From: Pseudoalteromonas peptidolytica
Lineage (GTDB): Bacteria > Pseudomonadota > Gammaproteobacteria > Enterobacterales > Alteromonadaceae
Assembly: GCF_012641745.1 (NCBI RefSeq)
Contig: NZ_WEHZ01000022.1
Location: 20,967-84,966, forward strand
Direction of reading: 5' to 3'
DNA length: 64,000 bases
The notes under the pieces are model-generated. The model was not told where the DNA came from. It did no database searches and saw nothing but the letters and a program-made list of their open reading frames with translations. Positions 37,346-46,200 of the stretch are shown piece after piece. Numbering within the stretch: the stretch's first letter is position 1; each line of letters opens with the position of its first letter. Made by a program: the position numbers and the translations under genes.

Positions 37346-38677
37346 TTAAATACCGTATAAAGTTTTCATGTCCGCGTACTTTACGCCAAAGTGCTGATCA
37401 AACCAGCGGTTAATATAGTCGTGTTTTGGTTCTAATTTTGCGCATCGTAAAATATTTTCACCCTTATTGGTACCAAGTGCTTGACCACAGTAGTTTTGCT
37501 TCCAAGTTAAAGTTAAATCTTGAGAAAACTGCTCAATTAATCCATCTAAAGTCTTTTCAGTGATGTGAGCAAGGTTAAGAAAATCCGGAGATAGCGGTGT
37601 AATATCAAGCTGCTCAAAATCAGCCTGATGTGAGCGAGTTTTGTTTTGTTTGCTATCGCTGGCATTCCCTTTGATATAACGACTAGCTAAATTGGCTTCA
37701 TAGCTAATATTAATGTCAAATTTCTCATCATAGACAGTGACTGGGTATGCAAACTCTCTAGTGACTTCGGTGGTGTGGGTTTTATCGGGATTATTAGGAT
37801 CTGTGCGCTCAACTTCCTGCTGATAGTGTTTTCGTTGAATATGTTGATTACTGACACGATAATAATCGGCGTCAGCATACAATGTTAACGAGAGCTGTTG
37901 AGCACCTTGATTGTAAAACCACAGGCTATTATTGAAAGTCGCGTTAAGGTCAGAAATAAAAGTGCCATATTGTCCTTTAATGGAATTGCCAAACCGTAGA
38001 CCAATATCAATACGTTCACGTATATTCATTGCAAAATAACGACTGTTGTCTTGCTTATCTACCGTTAAACGTTTTGGGGTTTGCCATGCTAAACAGTACT
38101 TTTCAGTGAAGCTTTTTAAATAGAAGCGCTGTCCGCTGACCTGCTTTGCGAGCGTATCGCACTTCACCTGTGCTTGGATGCTTAGCGTGTCATAATAGCT
38201 GCTCATGGCGCTTGCTAATTGCGCGTTACTGATCAAATGACGGTGGTTGTGTTCAAATAACTTAAACCTATCTGGGTAGGGCGTGTTAGACAATGAACCG
38301 GCTTCGTCGAGTAGCCACAGCCTGGCGTAATCAAGTTCTTCTCTTTGGGTATTTGCCATTGCACCATTTGGCTTCATTTGCCACTCTGCTTGATTTCTCA
38401 CTATTTCTTCTAGCCTGGTAGCTGCGGCAGTATAATTATTTGCCAAGCGTAGCATGCGAACATCAATCAATCCTTTGTCTATCAGCTTATCTCTAGCGAG
38501 TGTTAAACCTTGCTTTGCTTCAAGATCTTCAGGATCTTCTGCTAGAGCTTGTGAATAGTACTCCGCCGCTTGGCGGTACATTCCCGCTTCGTAAAGTTTA
38601 TTGCCTTTATAAACCAGCGATTTACAGCCGCTGATAGCTGTTAATATTGCAATGATGATGGCGGTTTTCTTGATCAT
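37346..38677 (-). CDS. TPR-containing outer-membrane or periplasmic lipoprotein of unknown function
   Basis: The N-terminus is a lipoprotein signal with lipobox LTAISGC (Cys near residue 18). A tetratricopeptide-like helix pair follows: YEAGMYRQAAEYYSQALAEDPED, with a further pair up to about 120. The middle and C-terminal parts are beta-rich and hold LTLYADADYYRV and ITEKTLDGLIEQF segments, with no recognisable enzyme motif. It is possibly an assembly or scaffolding lipoprotein. I chose ATG at 38677 because it gives a standard signal; the earlier frame start adds seven residues without one. The family is not recognised. Confidence 0.75.
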   Translation of the reverse strand: MIKKTAIIIAILTAISGCKSLVYKGNKLYEAGMYRQAAEYYSQALAEDPEDLEAKQGLTLARDKLIDKGLIDVRMLRLANNYTAAATRLEEIVRNQAEWQMKPNGAMANTQREELDYARLWLLDEAGSLSNTPYPDRFKLFEHNHRHLISNAQLASAMSSYYDTLSIQAQVKCDTLAKQVSGQRFYLKSFTEKYCLAWQTPKRLTVDKQDNSRYFAMNIRERIDIGLRFGNSIKGQYGTFISDLNATFNNSLWFYNQGAQQLSLTLYADADYYRVSNQHIQRKHYQQEVERTDPNNPDKTHTTEVTREFAYPVTVYDEKFDINISYEANLASRYIKGNASDSKQNKTRSHQADFEQLDITPLSPDFLNLAHITEKTLDGLIEQFSQDLTLTWKQNYCGQALGTNKGENILRCAKLEPKHDYINRWFDQHFGVKYADMKTLYGI

Positions 38678-39103
38678 AATATCATTCCATTCGCGCAAAA
38701 AGTTCCATAAGCACAGTTATTTATTTTTGGTATCTACTGAGTCGGTATACAGACAGCCTGCTCTCAGCTTCTTATCAGTTTATAATACAGGGTTCTGGCG
38801 AAATCTACATCATTGAATTGTTAAGATTTTGTTTTGTCGCAACGGTTTTTGTGGTCAAAATAACCTCAACCGACAAAGGTCGCTAGTTGTTAACATATAG
38901 CCGAAACGAAAAGCAGAGAAGGGGTAGTAATCTTTGAAGTCTCACGGTGTTGGTTTGTTATCCTTTTGACTGGTTTCGACGCCCATCCATGGGCTACGAC
39001 ATACTTTTCTTTGATTCCTAAAGAGTTGTTGCGCGAAAGAAAGGGCACTCCCCACATCACATGGACTCCTCAGTAAATTGCCAATATGAACGTCACCGTG
39101 GTG
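38678..39103. other. Intergenic region with repetitive-looking DNA
   Basis: No gene is visible. The stretch holds a GCCCATCCATGGGC hairpin near 38990. A 13-base word, AGTAAATTGCCAA at 39072-39084, occurs inverted beyond the adjoining repeat at 39365-39377. The minus strand at about 38940-39080 gives open, protein-like but fragmented reading, which suggests a decayed repeated element rather than a gene. Confidence 0.4.
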
Positions 39104-39105
39104 TA

Positions 39106-39314
39106 ATACCAATTTGACTTAATATTTGCTCAATTTGAAGGAGTAAACCTGACGCTAACCGCGTTAAAAATTTCTTATTTAGAACAACTAAATAGCAAAA
39201 TTTTTGCCTTGCCTATATGGATGTAGGTACCTTGGCGATAGCAGGACGCGGTAGCGGAGTTATCGACAAGATTTTCTCGCCTCAAAATAGGCCACTTAAT
39301 TAAGCAAATTGGTA
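39106..39314 (+). repeat. MITE-like repeat, full length
   Basis: A plus-orientation copy with TA at 39104-39105 and 39315-39316. It begins ATACCAATTTGACTTAATAT and ends AATTGGTA. Very close to the 22852 copy, with few substitutions, so probably a recent insertion. Confidence 0.92.
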
Positions 39315-39316
39315 TA

Positions 39317-39602
39317 AGAGCCATCCTTGGCTCTGTTGCCGCTTTTCACGCATCCAATGACTTGTTGGCAATTTACTTTCGGGTGTGATGAGGGAGGAAA
39401 ACGGTGCTGAGAGCCTTTTTGGTATTCGCAAGCTACTTAGCTGCTTTTAATAGAAAAAACCTGAACGCACGGCCAATACCACACCAGAAAAACATAACAG
39501 CTCGGCGGGTAAACCACCTCCCACAAAACTATTGGCACCGTGGACTAAGTTTGATTAAATCTGATTAATCAAACCCGAAAGGTAAAGCTAACTCTTGTTA
39601 AA
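39317..39602. other. Intergenic region with hairpins, no gene
   Basis: Begins with a GAGCCA/TGGCTC hairpin directly after the repeat. It holds the inverted partner of the AGTAAATTGCCAA word and a 9-bp dyad GTTTGATTA / TAATCAAAC (39549-39557 with 39566-39574). No supported open frame or RNA gene. Confidence 0.45.
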
Positions 39603-39635
39603 CCAAGATAAGGTTACCGAGTTAACTTATCTTGG
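39603..39635 (-). terminator. Hairpin overlapping the end of yghU
   Basis: A 10-bp stem, CCAAGATAAG / CTTATCTTGG, spans the last codons and stop of yghU. The following T-run on the minus strand is short, so termination is plausible but not strong. Confidence 0.45.
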
Positions 39636-40480
39636 GTTTTGGTATCAAAGTCGCTGGCGTCATGCCTTTCATGCAGTTGTTCATGAGGCTCTCCCCACGT
39701 TCGGTTGACCATCTTTCCACGCTTCACAGCTTCTCTTGATGCGATTTCACCTGCCCAGCGGATCACGTGCTCATAGCCATTGACGTCTAGAAATTCAGCG
39801 GCACCATAAAGGTGGCCTTGAGCGAGTACACCGTACCACGGCCAAATTGCTATATCCGCTATGGTATATTCATCACCGCAGATATACCGCCTAGTCGCTA
39901 GGTGCTGATTGAGTAAGTCTAGTTGGCGCTTGACCTCCATGGTATAGCGGTTAATCGGGTATTCGTAATGTTCTGGCGCATAAGCATAAAAATGGCCAAA
40001 CCCACCTCCAAGTAAAGGGGCAGCTCCCATTTGCCAAAATAACCAATTTAAGCATTCTGTTCTTTTGGCTGCGTCTAGAGGTATGAATTTTTGGAACTTT
40101 TCAGCTAAGTAAAGCAAGATTGAGCCCGACTCAAATACCTTGGTTGGTTCATCTGTGCTGATATCGAGTAAAGCTGGGATCTTAGAGTTAGGGTTAAGTG
40201 CAACGAATCCTGAGCTAAACTGCTCGCCTTCTATTATATCAATTAAAAAAGCATCGTATTCAGCTTCTTCTACGCCTGCGGCAAGTAATTCTTCAAGTAA
40301 AACTGTCACTTTTACGCCATTTGGTGTGGCAAGAGAGTAGAATTGTAGAGGATGTTTGCCTTGCGGTAGGGACTTTTCGAATCTCGCGCCTGCGGTGGGG
40401 CGGTTAATATTAGCAAACTTACTGCCATCACCACTTTGCCATTGCCAAACCTTTGGTGGGGTATAACCCTTTTTACTCAT
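39614..40480 (-). CDS. yghU: Glutathione S-transferase-like disulfide-bond oxidoreductase YghU
   Basis: YghU is a Nu-class glutathione transferase homologue that reduces disulfides with glutathione. The 288-residue protein is co-linear with E. coli YghU: an N-terminal extension with PPKVWQWQSGDGSKFANINR, the thioredoxin-like domain with NPNSKIPAL and ESGSILLYLAEKF, then the helical domain with GGGFGHFYAYAP, GDEYTIADIAIWPW and the C-terminal QLHERHDASDF. It is monocistronic and ends in a hairpin. Confidence 0.95.
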   Translation of the reverse strand: MSKKGYTPPKVWQWQSGDGSKFANINRPTAGARFEKSLPQGKHPLQFYSLATPNGVKVTVLLEELLAAGVEEAEYDAFLIDIIEGEQFSSGFVALNPNSKIPALLDISTDEPTKVFESGSILLYLAEKFQKFIPLDAAKRTECLNWLFWQMGAAPLLGGGFGHFYAYAPEHYEYPINRYTMEVKRQLDLLNQHLATRRYICGDEYTIADIAIWPWYGVLAQGHLYGAAEFLDVNGYEHVIRWAGEIASREAVKRGKMVNRTWGEPHEQLHERHDASDFDTKTQDKLTR

Positions 40481-40572
40481 TTGATGAACTCCTTCTGTGA
40501 CTGTCCTTATTGATTATAGAGCTTAGAAGTGAAATGAAAATGAACAAGCTCTTTTTGTAAAATGCTTGAGTA

Positions 40573-40760
40573 ATACCAATTTGAAGGAGTCAATCTGACG
40601 TTAACAGCGTTACAAATTTCTTATTTAGAACAACTAAATAGCAAAATTTTCGCCTTGCCTACACGGATGTAGGTACCTTGGCGATAGCAGGACGCGGTAG
40701 CTGGGTTATCGATAAGGTTTTCTCGCCTCAAAATAGACCACTTAACTAAGATAATTGGTA
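40573..40760 (+). repeat. MITE-like repeat with 20-bp deletion
   Basis: A plus-orientation copy with TA flanks at 40571-40572 and 40761-40762. The left end reads ATACCAATTTGAAGGAGT: the 20 bases between the two CAATTTGA words of the full form are missing, consistent with slippage or recombination between them. The rest matches the full copies. Confidence 0.9.
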
Positions 40761-40789
40761 TAATTTAAAGTAATAACAAGATTAAAAGA

Positions 40790-40817
40790 CAAAAAAATGC
40801 CGATCTATGATCGGCAT
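40790..40817 (-). terminator. Terminator of the protease remnant
   Basis: A 9-bp perfect stem, ATGCCGATC / GATCGGCAT, loop TAT, with seven T residues following on the minus strand. It lies about 20 bp beyond the end of the protease remnant reading on that strand, as a functional gene would have. Confidence 0.85.
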
Positions 40818-40835
40818 TGTCGAATTGGTTGGGAG

Positions 40836-41050
40836 TTAAAACACCACAGTTTGGGTCGTCGAGCAGGTTGTTTTACTACTTTGCTCACATATTGAGTAGC
40901 TATGATACCGCTACCTTTAACACTGATGCTGTCTGTGTAGCTATTATCGTTGCTAGTTGTGACAATTTTACTACCATCGCGATAAATATCGGCTTTTGAC
41001 GTACCTACACCACTCCAATTTAGGTCTACATGGCTTGTAACCGAAAGTAA
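40836..41050 (-). pseudogene. 3' remnant of an extracellular serine protease gene
   Basis: On the minus strand the translation gives HVDLNWSGVGTSKADIYRDG, then SNDNSYTDSISVKGSG, which resembles the Fn3-like C-terminal domain found on secreted subtilisin-type proteases of Alteromonadales. Near 40900-40908 the frame shifts; in the second frame it continues SYSICEQSSKTTCSTTQTVVF and stops at 40836, which matches the usual end of that domain with its Cys pair. The 5' part is missing and the remnant starts right at a repeat copy. The terminator is still present. The protease family assignment is by pattern recall and should be tested. Confidence 0.65.
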
Positions 41051-41052
41051 TA

Positions 41053-41178
41053 ATACCAATTAGCCATAATATTTGCTCAATTTGAAGGAGTAAATCTGAC
41101 GCTAACAGGACGCGGTAGCGGTGCTATCGACAAAATTTTCTCGCTTGAAAATAGAACACTTAATCAAAATAATTGGTA
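41053..41178 (+). repeat. MITE-like repeat, short form with large internal deletion
   Basis: A plus-orientation copy of 126 bp with TA flanks at 41051-41052 and 41179-41180. It runs from ATACCAATTAGCC through CTGACGCTAAC straight into AGGACGCGGTAGC, omitting the AT-rich middle and the GGTACC part. A different deletion from that of the 6540 copy. Confidence 0.88.
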
Positions 41179-41238
41179 TAACCTTCTCAACTATCAACGT
41201 CCTAATAAGCTCACAGGGCCGCCACTGAGTAATTACTA

Positions 41239-42417
41239 TTAAGTGGCGCTATGAAGCTGGTGGCGGTGTTTAGTTACCAATAGCGCTAAGAAAGGCAACG
41301 CGAGTAGAAGGTGCATTGCTAGTTGAGTTGGTGCCTTTAGTGCTAAAGGCTGACTCATTGTTGCGAGTAACCCCCCGCCACTCATTTGTAATACGCCAAT
41401 AAGAGCAGAAGCTGTACCTGCTTGCTTTGCAAACCCTGATAGAGCTTTGCCAGCCGCAGCACCTATGGTAAAAGCAAAGCCGATAGATGCTAAGTACATT
41501 GGTAATACAAAATGCATAATGTCAGTTTGTGGTAACAACAATAGGATAACGCCACTGGTGCAAGAAATGCTTAATCCAAAAGTGAGGGATTTTTGACTGT
41601 TACGTTTAATAAAGTGTGGGGCGATAAAGCTTGCAGCAATACTAAATATTGCGTTACCAGTAAACCAAAAGGTAAAGTCAGACACACTGCCCCCCATTTT
41701 TGCCATGATCCAGCCCGGTGCTGAAATCACGAAGACCAGCATTGCGGCCATACCAAGCATAGTGAGCATTGCGTTGTAAACAAAGGTGCTGCTATTTAGC
41801 ATAGGTGTAAAGCGTCTTAGGTCTAGAATATGACCACTGTAATGCGTGTCCTCTGGACGAGTTTCTTTATAAAGCAAGATGATGAGCAACAATCCAACTA
41901 AAGCAAATCCAGCCAAAAAACTAAAATTACTTTGCCAGCCAAATTCAACTGTAAGCCATGCACCAAGAATTGGCGCGAGGGCAGGGATAAAGCACACAAT
42001 ACCATTTAAGTAAGTGATCATCTGGCCGCTACCTTTATGGCCAAAGCTATCTCTGACAATCGCAAAAGCGCTGACGAAAGTGGCGCACGCGCCTAAGCCC
42101 TGCAAAACACGTGCGACCATCATTAATGACCACGTTGATACTGAGCTTGCCATGACTGCACCAATGGCAAACAAACTTATTCCAATAAGTGAAATTGGTT
42201 TACGACCATATTTGTCTGCTAATGGACCCGCGATGAGTTGTCCTAAACCAACCGCTAACATATAAATACTAACAGTTTGCTGGATCTTATTTTCAGATAC
42301 TTCAAGGCTAGCTTGCATATCAACAAAAGCAGGGAGGTACAGGTCGATACCTAATGGGCAAAAAATCACGAGTAGAGCAAGAATAAAAATTAGGGCTTTT
42401 GAGTTGGTTGCGGTCAT
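41239..42417 (-). CDS. Bcr/CflA-family drug-resistance MFS transporter
   Basis: An inner-membrane proton-driven efflux protein with 12 predicted helices. It shows the family signature PLGIDLYLPA in helix 1, the MFS motif GPLADKYGRKP between helices 2 and 3 and the RVLQGLGACA segment. I chose ATG at 42417 because AAAGGAG lies 7 bp upstream; the frame is open further but without a ribosome site. Typical substrates of the family are bicyclomycin, chloramphenicol and sulfonamides, but which one cannot be told. It is monocistronic. Confidence 0.93.
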   Translation of the reverse strand: MTATNSKALIFILALLVIFCPLGIDLYLPAFVDMQASLEVSENKIQQTVSIYMLAVGLGQLIAGPLADKYGRKPISLIGISLFAIGAVMASSVSTWSLMMVARVLQGLGACATFVSAFAIVRDSFGHKGSGQMITYLNGIVCFIPALAPILGAWLTVEFGWQSNFSFLAGFALVGLLLIILLYKETRPEDTHYSGHILDLRRFTPMLNSSTFVYNAMLTMLGMAAMLVFVISAPGWIMAKMGGSVSDFTFWFTGNAIFSIAASFIAPHFIKRNSQKSLTFGLSISCTSGVILLLLPQTDIMHFVLPMYLASIGFAFTIGAAAGKALSGFAKQAGTASALIGVLQMSGGGLLATMSQPLALKAPTQLAMHLLLALPFLALLVTKHRHQLHSAT

Positions 42418-42581
42418 GATGTCTCCTTTTGGCCGCCATTGTATTGCGGAAAATTTGAAAAGACAGGACAAAGCGCCGATTTAGCAAATTTTTAAGATAT
42501 TTGATTCTTTGTGCATTTTCGGTAGTTGATAAACTGGTCAGATGTGTTAATTTTAAGCAAATTAATATTTTGATTCTACTT

Positions 42582-43052
42582 ATGTCTTCACCACTTCTAA
42601 AAATTTATAAAAGAATGAGTTGGTTGCCATTTGGCAAATGGATGTTTAGCAAAGCTGTTTGTCGTAAAGCACCTTACTTTGGCACCATCAAACCAAAAAT
42701 AACACTGTTACAACCTGGAATATGTAAAGCGACAATTAAGAACCGAAAAGCCATCCACAATCACATTGGAACGGTACATGCGATAGCGCAATGCAATCTT
42801 GCCGAGTTGTGCGCAGGTGTGATGACCGATGCCACAATCAATCACAAGTCACATCGTTGGATCCCAAAGGGGATGACAGTACAATATTTGGCAAAAGCGG
42901 AAACTGATCTGCATGCGATCGCCAAAATTGAATACCCTCGGACATGGGAAGACAAAGAAGAGTTAATTGTGCCTGTCGAAGTGTTCAGTAACTCTGGAGA
43001 AAAGGTATTTCACGCTGATATAAATATGTATATCAGTGCGAAGAAATCCTAA
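42582..43052 (+). CDS. DUF4442 hotdog-fold protein (possible thioesterase)
   Basis: A 156-residue cytoplasmic protein with the hotdog pattern of DUF4442: an N-terminal helical stretch, then IHNHIGTVHAIAQCNLAELCAG as the central helix, and a C-terminal strand pair (VEVFSNSGEKVFHADINMYIS). These proteins are related to acyl-CoA thioesterases, but the catalytic residues differ within the family, so activity is inferred. ATG at 42582 gives the family start; no clear ribosome site is seen. Confidence 0.8.
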   Translation: MSSPLLKIYKRMSWLPFGKWMFSKAVCRKAPYFGTIKPKITLLQPGICKATIKNRKAIHNHIGTVHAIAQCNLAELCAGVMTDATINHKSHRWIPKGMTVQYLAKAETDLHAIAKIEYPRTWEDKEELIVPVEVFSNSGEKVFHADINMYISAKKS

Positions 43053-43062
43053 TTAACCAAGC

Positions 43063-43108
43063 CTCAGATTCATTATCCCCAGCTCAGATTCATTATCCCC
43101 AGCTCAGT
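43063..43108. repeat. 20-bp tandem repeat between convergent genes
   Basis: Two perfect copies of CTCAGATTCATTATCCCCAG (43063-43082, 43083-43102) and the start of a third. The array ends at the stop of the bactofilin gene. Its function is unknown. Confidence 0.9.
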
Positions 43109-43504
43109 TTAATTATTGGTGGTTTGCGTAGCTGAAGAGTCAATTAATGTCACATTATTGGCTCTTTCGCTGTGGTGAGTGAGCTTACCTTCCACATGCG
43201 CGCCAGCTTCAATTGTCAGTGTTTCATGCTCGATATTGCCAAATACTTGTGCACTTGGACGCAGAGTTACTTGCTTGGCGTGAATATCCCCCTCGACTTT
43301 TCCATGTATGGTCAAATCTGAAGAGTGAATGTTGCCTGTTACGAGACCGGTTGAACCTATAGTGAGCTTATTGACGTTTAAGTTACCTTGTACGGAGCCA
43401 TCTAGTTGCAATTCTGTTTCACAGGTAATATCGCCAGAAATTTGGGTGGTGTGGGTGATGATAGCTGGGATGCTACTTGGCTGACTTTTAAATGAGTTAA
43501 ACAC
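43109..43504 (-). CDS. Bactofilin (polymer-forming cytoskeletal protein)
   Basis: Bactofilins form filaments from right-handed beta-helical subunits and help localise cell-wall enzymes. The 131-residue protein has a central domain (about 20-110) with six-residue periodicity, such as GDITCETELQLDGSVQGNLN and GKVEGDIHAKQV, flanked by short disordered tails. The M23 peptidase gene lies 88 bp upstream in the same direction, a conserved pairing in proteobacteria. Confidence 0.93.
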   Translation of the reverse strand: MFNSFKSQPSSIPAIITHTTQISGDITCETELQLDGSVQGNLNVNKLTIGSTGLVTGNIHSSDLTIHGKVEGDIHAKQVTLRPSAQVFGNIEHETLTIEAGAHVEGKLTHHSERANNVTLIDSSATQTTNN

Positions 43505-43592
43505 GAGTCCTCACTGTCGCAGCGTCAAAACAATAGATGTGATGAAACCTGAATAAGTAGTGAGTTTGCTAATCACTTATTTAAATTTCAGT

Positions 43593-44660
43593 TTATTTAT
43601 TGAAAGCGCGAGCGATTTTAATTGGGTTTAAGTGTTTTTTACCTTGGATCACCTCATAGTGCAAGTGAGTAGAGGTACTTCTTCCTGTACTTCCCATCAA
43701 AGCAATAACGTCACCCTTGTCTACTTGCTGACCTTTTTTTACTTTGATGGTATGTAGGTGTCCATATCGAGTTGTGATCTCATTAGCATGTTCAATTTCA
43801 ATAAACTTGCCATAACCACCGTTTTTTCCAGCTCTTTTTACAACACCTGCGGCAGGGGCAACAATATCTGTTTTATGCCACCCAGCTAAATCAATACCTT
43901 TATGAAAAGCACGACGCCCTGTTATCGGATCTTTACGAAAACCAAATGCACTGGACACGTAATACTTCTCTTGCTCAACTGGGAGGGTGTCAGGCAACTG
44001 TCCTATCATGGTGGATAACTGTGCATAGCTTGTATAGTAATCGATAGTATTGATAAAGCTGGCTTCGACTAAGGCTAAATCAGCTTGAAAGTAGGGACCA
44101 CCTTGCGCATCTGAAGAGTCTGCAAGTTGCAAACCTACACTATCGATTGAAGCTTTTATTTGTGCTATGTCAGTTGCGTATTTTTGACCAAGAGCGCGGT
44201 TCAAGGTTTGTTGTTGCAACAGTAATTTGGCAGCTTGAGGTGCGAAAGTATTGTCATTGTCTGGTGATGCTTCTTTGTCCGTTGAGTGTTCATCTGTCTT
44301 GCTATTGCTGGCCGCAAGTTCGGTTGCATCTATTAACGACTCGAGCACATTATGTTGCTGTGATAACTGCGCTAAAGTGTTTTGCTGCTGGGTAATGGTC
44401 TGCTCTAATTGTGCCTTTTCATGCTGCCACTTTGCTTGCAACTGAGTGAGATTTTGCTGTCCTTGAGAGAGCTGAATATTGTTGTTATGAAGTTGGATTG
44501 CGGCGTTTACAGACCACAGTGTAATTGCAGCGAAAATCATCAACAAACATACTTGAAGCCAAGATGGTAGTACGATCATCTTTACATTGGCGTCTTGACG
44601 GACAATCAATTGAGTGGGCTTAAACAGCTTCAGATATAGGCGCTTGAGTACTTGCAACAT
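43593..44660 (-). CDS. M23-family peptidoglycan endopeptidase, membrane-anchored
   Basis: A membrane helix at about residues 32-51 places the 355-residue protein in the inner membrane with the rest in the periplasm. A long Gln-rich coiled coil covers about 55-110. A C-terminal LytM domain from about 225 carries the zinc ligands: HKGIDLAG (H and D), YGHLHTIKV and HLHYEV. All ligands are present, so it is probably an active DD-endopeptidase. It is paired with the bactofilin gene, whose filament may position it. Confidence 0.92.
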   Translation of the reverse strand: MLQVLKRLYLKLFKPTQLIVRQDANVKMIVLPSWLQVCLLMIFAAITLWSVNAAIQLHNNNIQLSQGQQNLTQLQAKWQHEKAQLEQTITQQQNTLAQLSQQHNVLESLIDATELAASNSKTDEHSTDKEASPDNDNTFAPQAAKLLLQQQTLNRALGQKYATDIAQIKASIDSVGLQLADSSDAQGGPYFQADLALVEASFINTIDYYTSYAQLSTMIGQLPDTLPVEQEKYYVSSAFGFRKDPITGRRAFHKGIDLAGWHKTDIVAPAAGVVKRAGKNGGYGKFIEIEHANEITTRYGHLHTIKVKKGQQVDKGDVIALMGSTGRSTSTHLHYEVIQGKKHLNPIKIARAFNK

Positions 44661-44728
44661 TCAACCTCAAATTAAATTCAGCGCTACACTCTAACAATTT
44701 TTAGTCAAATTTCCAGTTTTTAGAACTA

Positions 44729-44754
44729 AAAAAAGGCATGAAATAATCATGCCT
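44729..44754 (-). terminator. Terminator of fahA
   Basis: A 10-bp stem, AAAGGCATGA / TCATGCCTTT with loop AATAA, has a run of T residues on the minus strand, some 50 bp beyond the fahA stop. Confidence 0.88.
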
Positions 44755-44802
44755 TTGATTTAAAAGTAAATAAATTTGCGATTAACTCACGGCTAATTGC
44801 GA

Positions 44803-46116
44803 TTATTTTGCTGGAAGTATGGTGCCTTCAACAGAGCCGAAGCCAATACGATTATAACCATCAGCTTCACACCAGCCGCGCATAATGACTTTATCACCAT
44901 CTTCTAAGAACTTACGCTCTTCACCATTTTCTAGAGTGATGGTTTCTTTACCACCACGTGATAGTTCAAGTAATGAGCCTGCCTCTTCGTGCTCTGGGCC
45001 TGATTGCGTACCCGAACCTAGCATATCGCCTGGTAAAAAGTTACAGCCATTCACCGTGTGGTGAGTAACCATTTGTGCAACCGTCCAGTAACTATGCTTA
45101 AAGCTGGATTCAGACAATTTGCTTGCCTTAGCGCCTTCGCTACGCATTTTTTCAGTCTCAAGTAGTACATCCATACGAATATCAATTGCACCAGACTCGC
45201 GGTTTTGCGTTGACTCTAAGTATTCCAGCGGCTGTGGGTCGTTTTCATCACGATGCCAGTTAGTACGGTATGGTGCCAGAGCCTCTGTGGTTACAACCCA
45301 AGGAGAAACAGTTGAGGCAAAGTTTTTCGCAAGGAATGGACCTAATGGTTGATATTCCCAAGCTTGCAAGTCACGTGCAGACCAGTCATTGAACAAACAA
45401 AAACCAAAAACGTGATCTTCAGCGTCTTTAATTGCGATAGAGTCGCCAAGTTCATTACCTTTGCCAAGGTAAATACCTAGCTCTAGCTCGTAGTCTAGGC
45501 GCTTACAAGGACCAAAAGATGGCGTATCCGCGTCAGGTGCTTTGGTTTGGCCTTTAGGGCGAGGGAAGGCTTGACCTGAAACACCAATAGATGAAGAACG
45601 GCCATGATAACCGATTGGTACCCATTTATAGTTCGGAAGCAGTGGGTTATCAGGACGGAATAGGCTACCTACTGCCGTTGCGTGATAGATAGAGGTATAA
45701 AAGTCGGTGTAATCGCCAATGTGGCAAGGTAAAGCGTATTCCACGTCATCTTGAGCAACCAATGCGCCTTCAAGGCTTGATTGCAGCTCAGAGCCTTCAC
45801 GTAATGCACGAGAAAGCGCAAGTCTTAATGCTGACCAGTACTGCTGGCCCATACCCATAAATTCGTTTAATGCTGGGGCATTTGCCGCTTCTGCAGCCTC
45901 TGCTGCATCACCTGAAAGTAGGTTAGCGTCAACAACAGCACCAAGATCTAGTACTTGATCGCCAATCGCAACACCGCCACGAAACTCTTCATTACTATTC
46001 TTACGACGAAATACTGCAAAAGGTAAGTTTTGAATGGGGAAATCAGTTCCAGTTGCATTTGCACTAGCTACCCAACTCTTTAACTGGATGTCGTGTGTTT
46101 CATTAATTTGAGACAT
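44803..46116 (-). CDS. fahA: Fumarylacetoacetase
   Basis: This enzyme splits fumarylacetoacetate to fumarate and acetoacetate, the last step of tyrosine breakdown. The 437-residue protein has the SH3-like N-terminal domain and a catalytic domain with DFYTSIYHATAVG, PIGYHGRSSS, LDYELELGIYLG (metal-binding Glu residues) and the VFGFCLFNDWSARDLQ motif. I chose ATG at 46116 because an AAGGAAA site precedes it; the frame extends 27 bp upstream. It follows hpd on the same strand, but a terminator-like hairpin lies between them. Confidence 0.96.
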   Translation of the reverse strand: MSQINETHDIQLKSWVASANATGTDFPIQNLPFAVFRRKNSNEEFRGGVAIGDQVLDLGAVVDANLLSGDAAEAAEAANAPALNEFMGMGQQYWSALRLALSRALREGSELQSSLEGALVAQDDVEYALPCHIGDYTDFYTSIYHATAVGSLFRPDNPLLPNYKWVPIGYHGRSSSIGVSGQAFPRPKGQTKAPDADTPSFGPCKRLDYELELGIYLGKGNELGDSIAIKDAEDHVFGFCLFNDWSARDLQAWEYQPLGPFLAKNFASTVSPWVVTTEALAPYRTNWHRDENDPQPLEYLESTQNRESGAIDIRMDVLLETEKMRSEGAKASKLSESSFKHSYWTVAQMVTHHTVNGCNFLPGDMLGSGTQSGPEHEEAGSLLELSRGGKETITLENGEERKFLEDGDKVIMRGWCEADGYNRIGFGSVEGTILPAK

Positions 46117-46200
46117 TGCCTTTCCTTTAATTTTGGCTTTCAACTTGAGTTATGGTCAAAAATGAAAAACTCAAGTTGTAATAGCAATTTGATAAACCAC

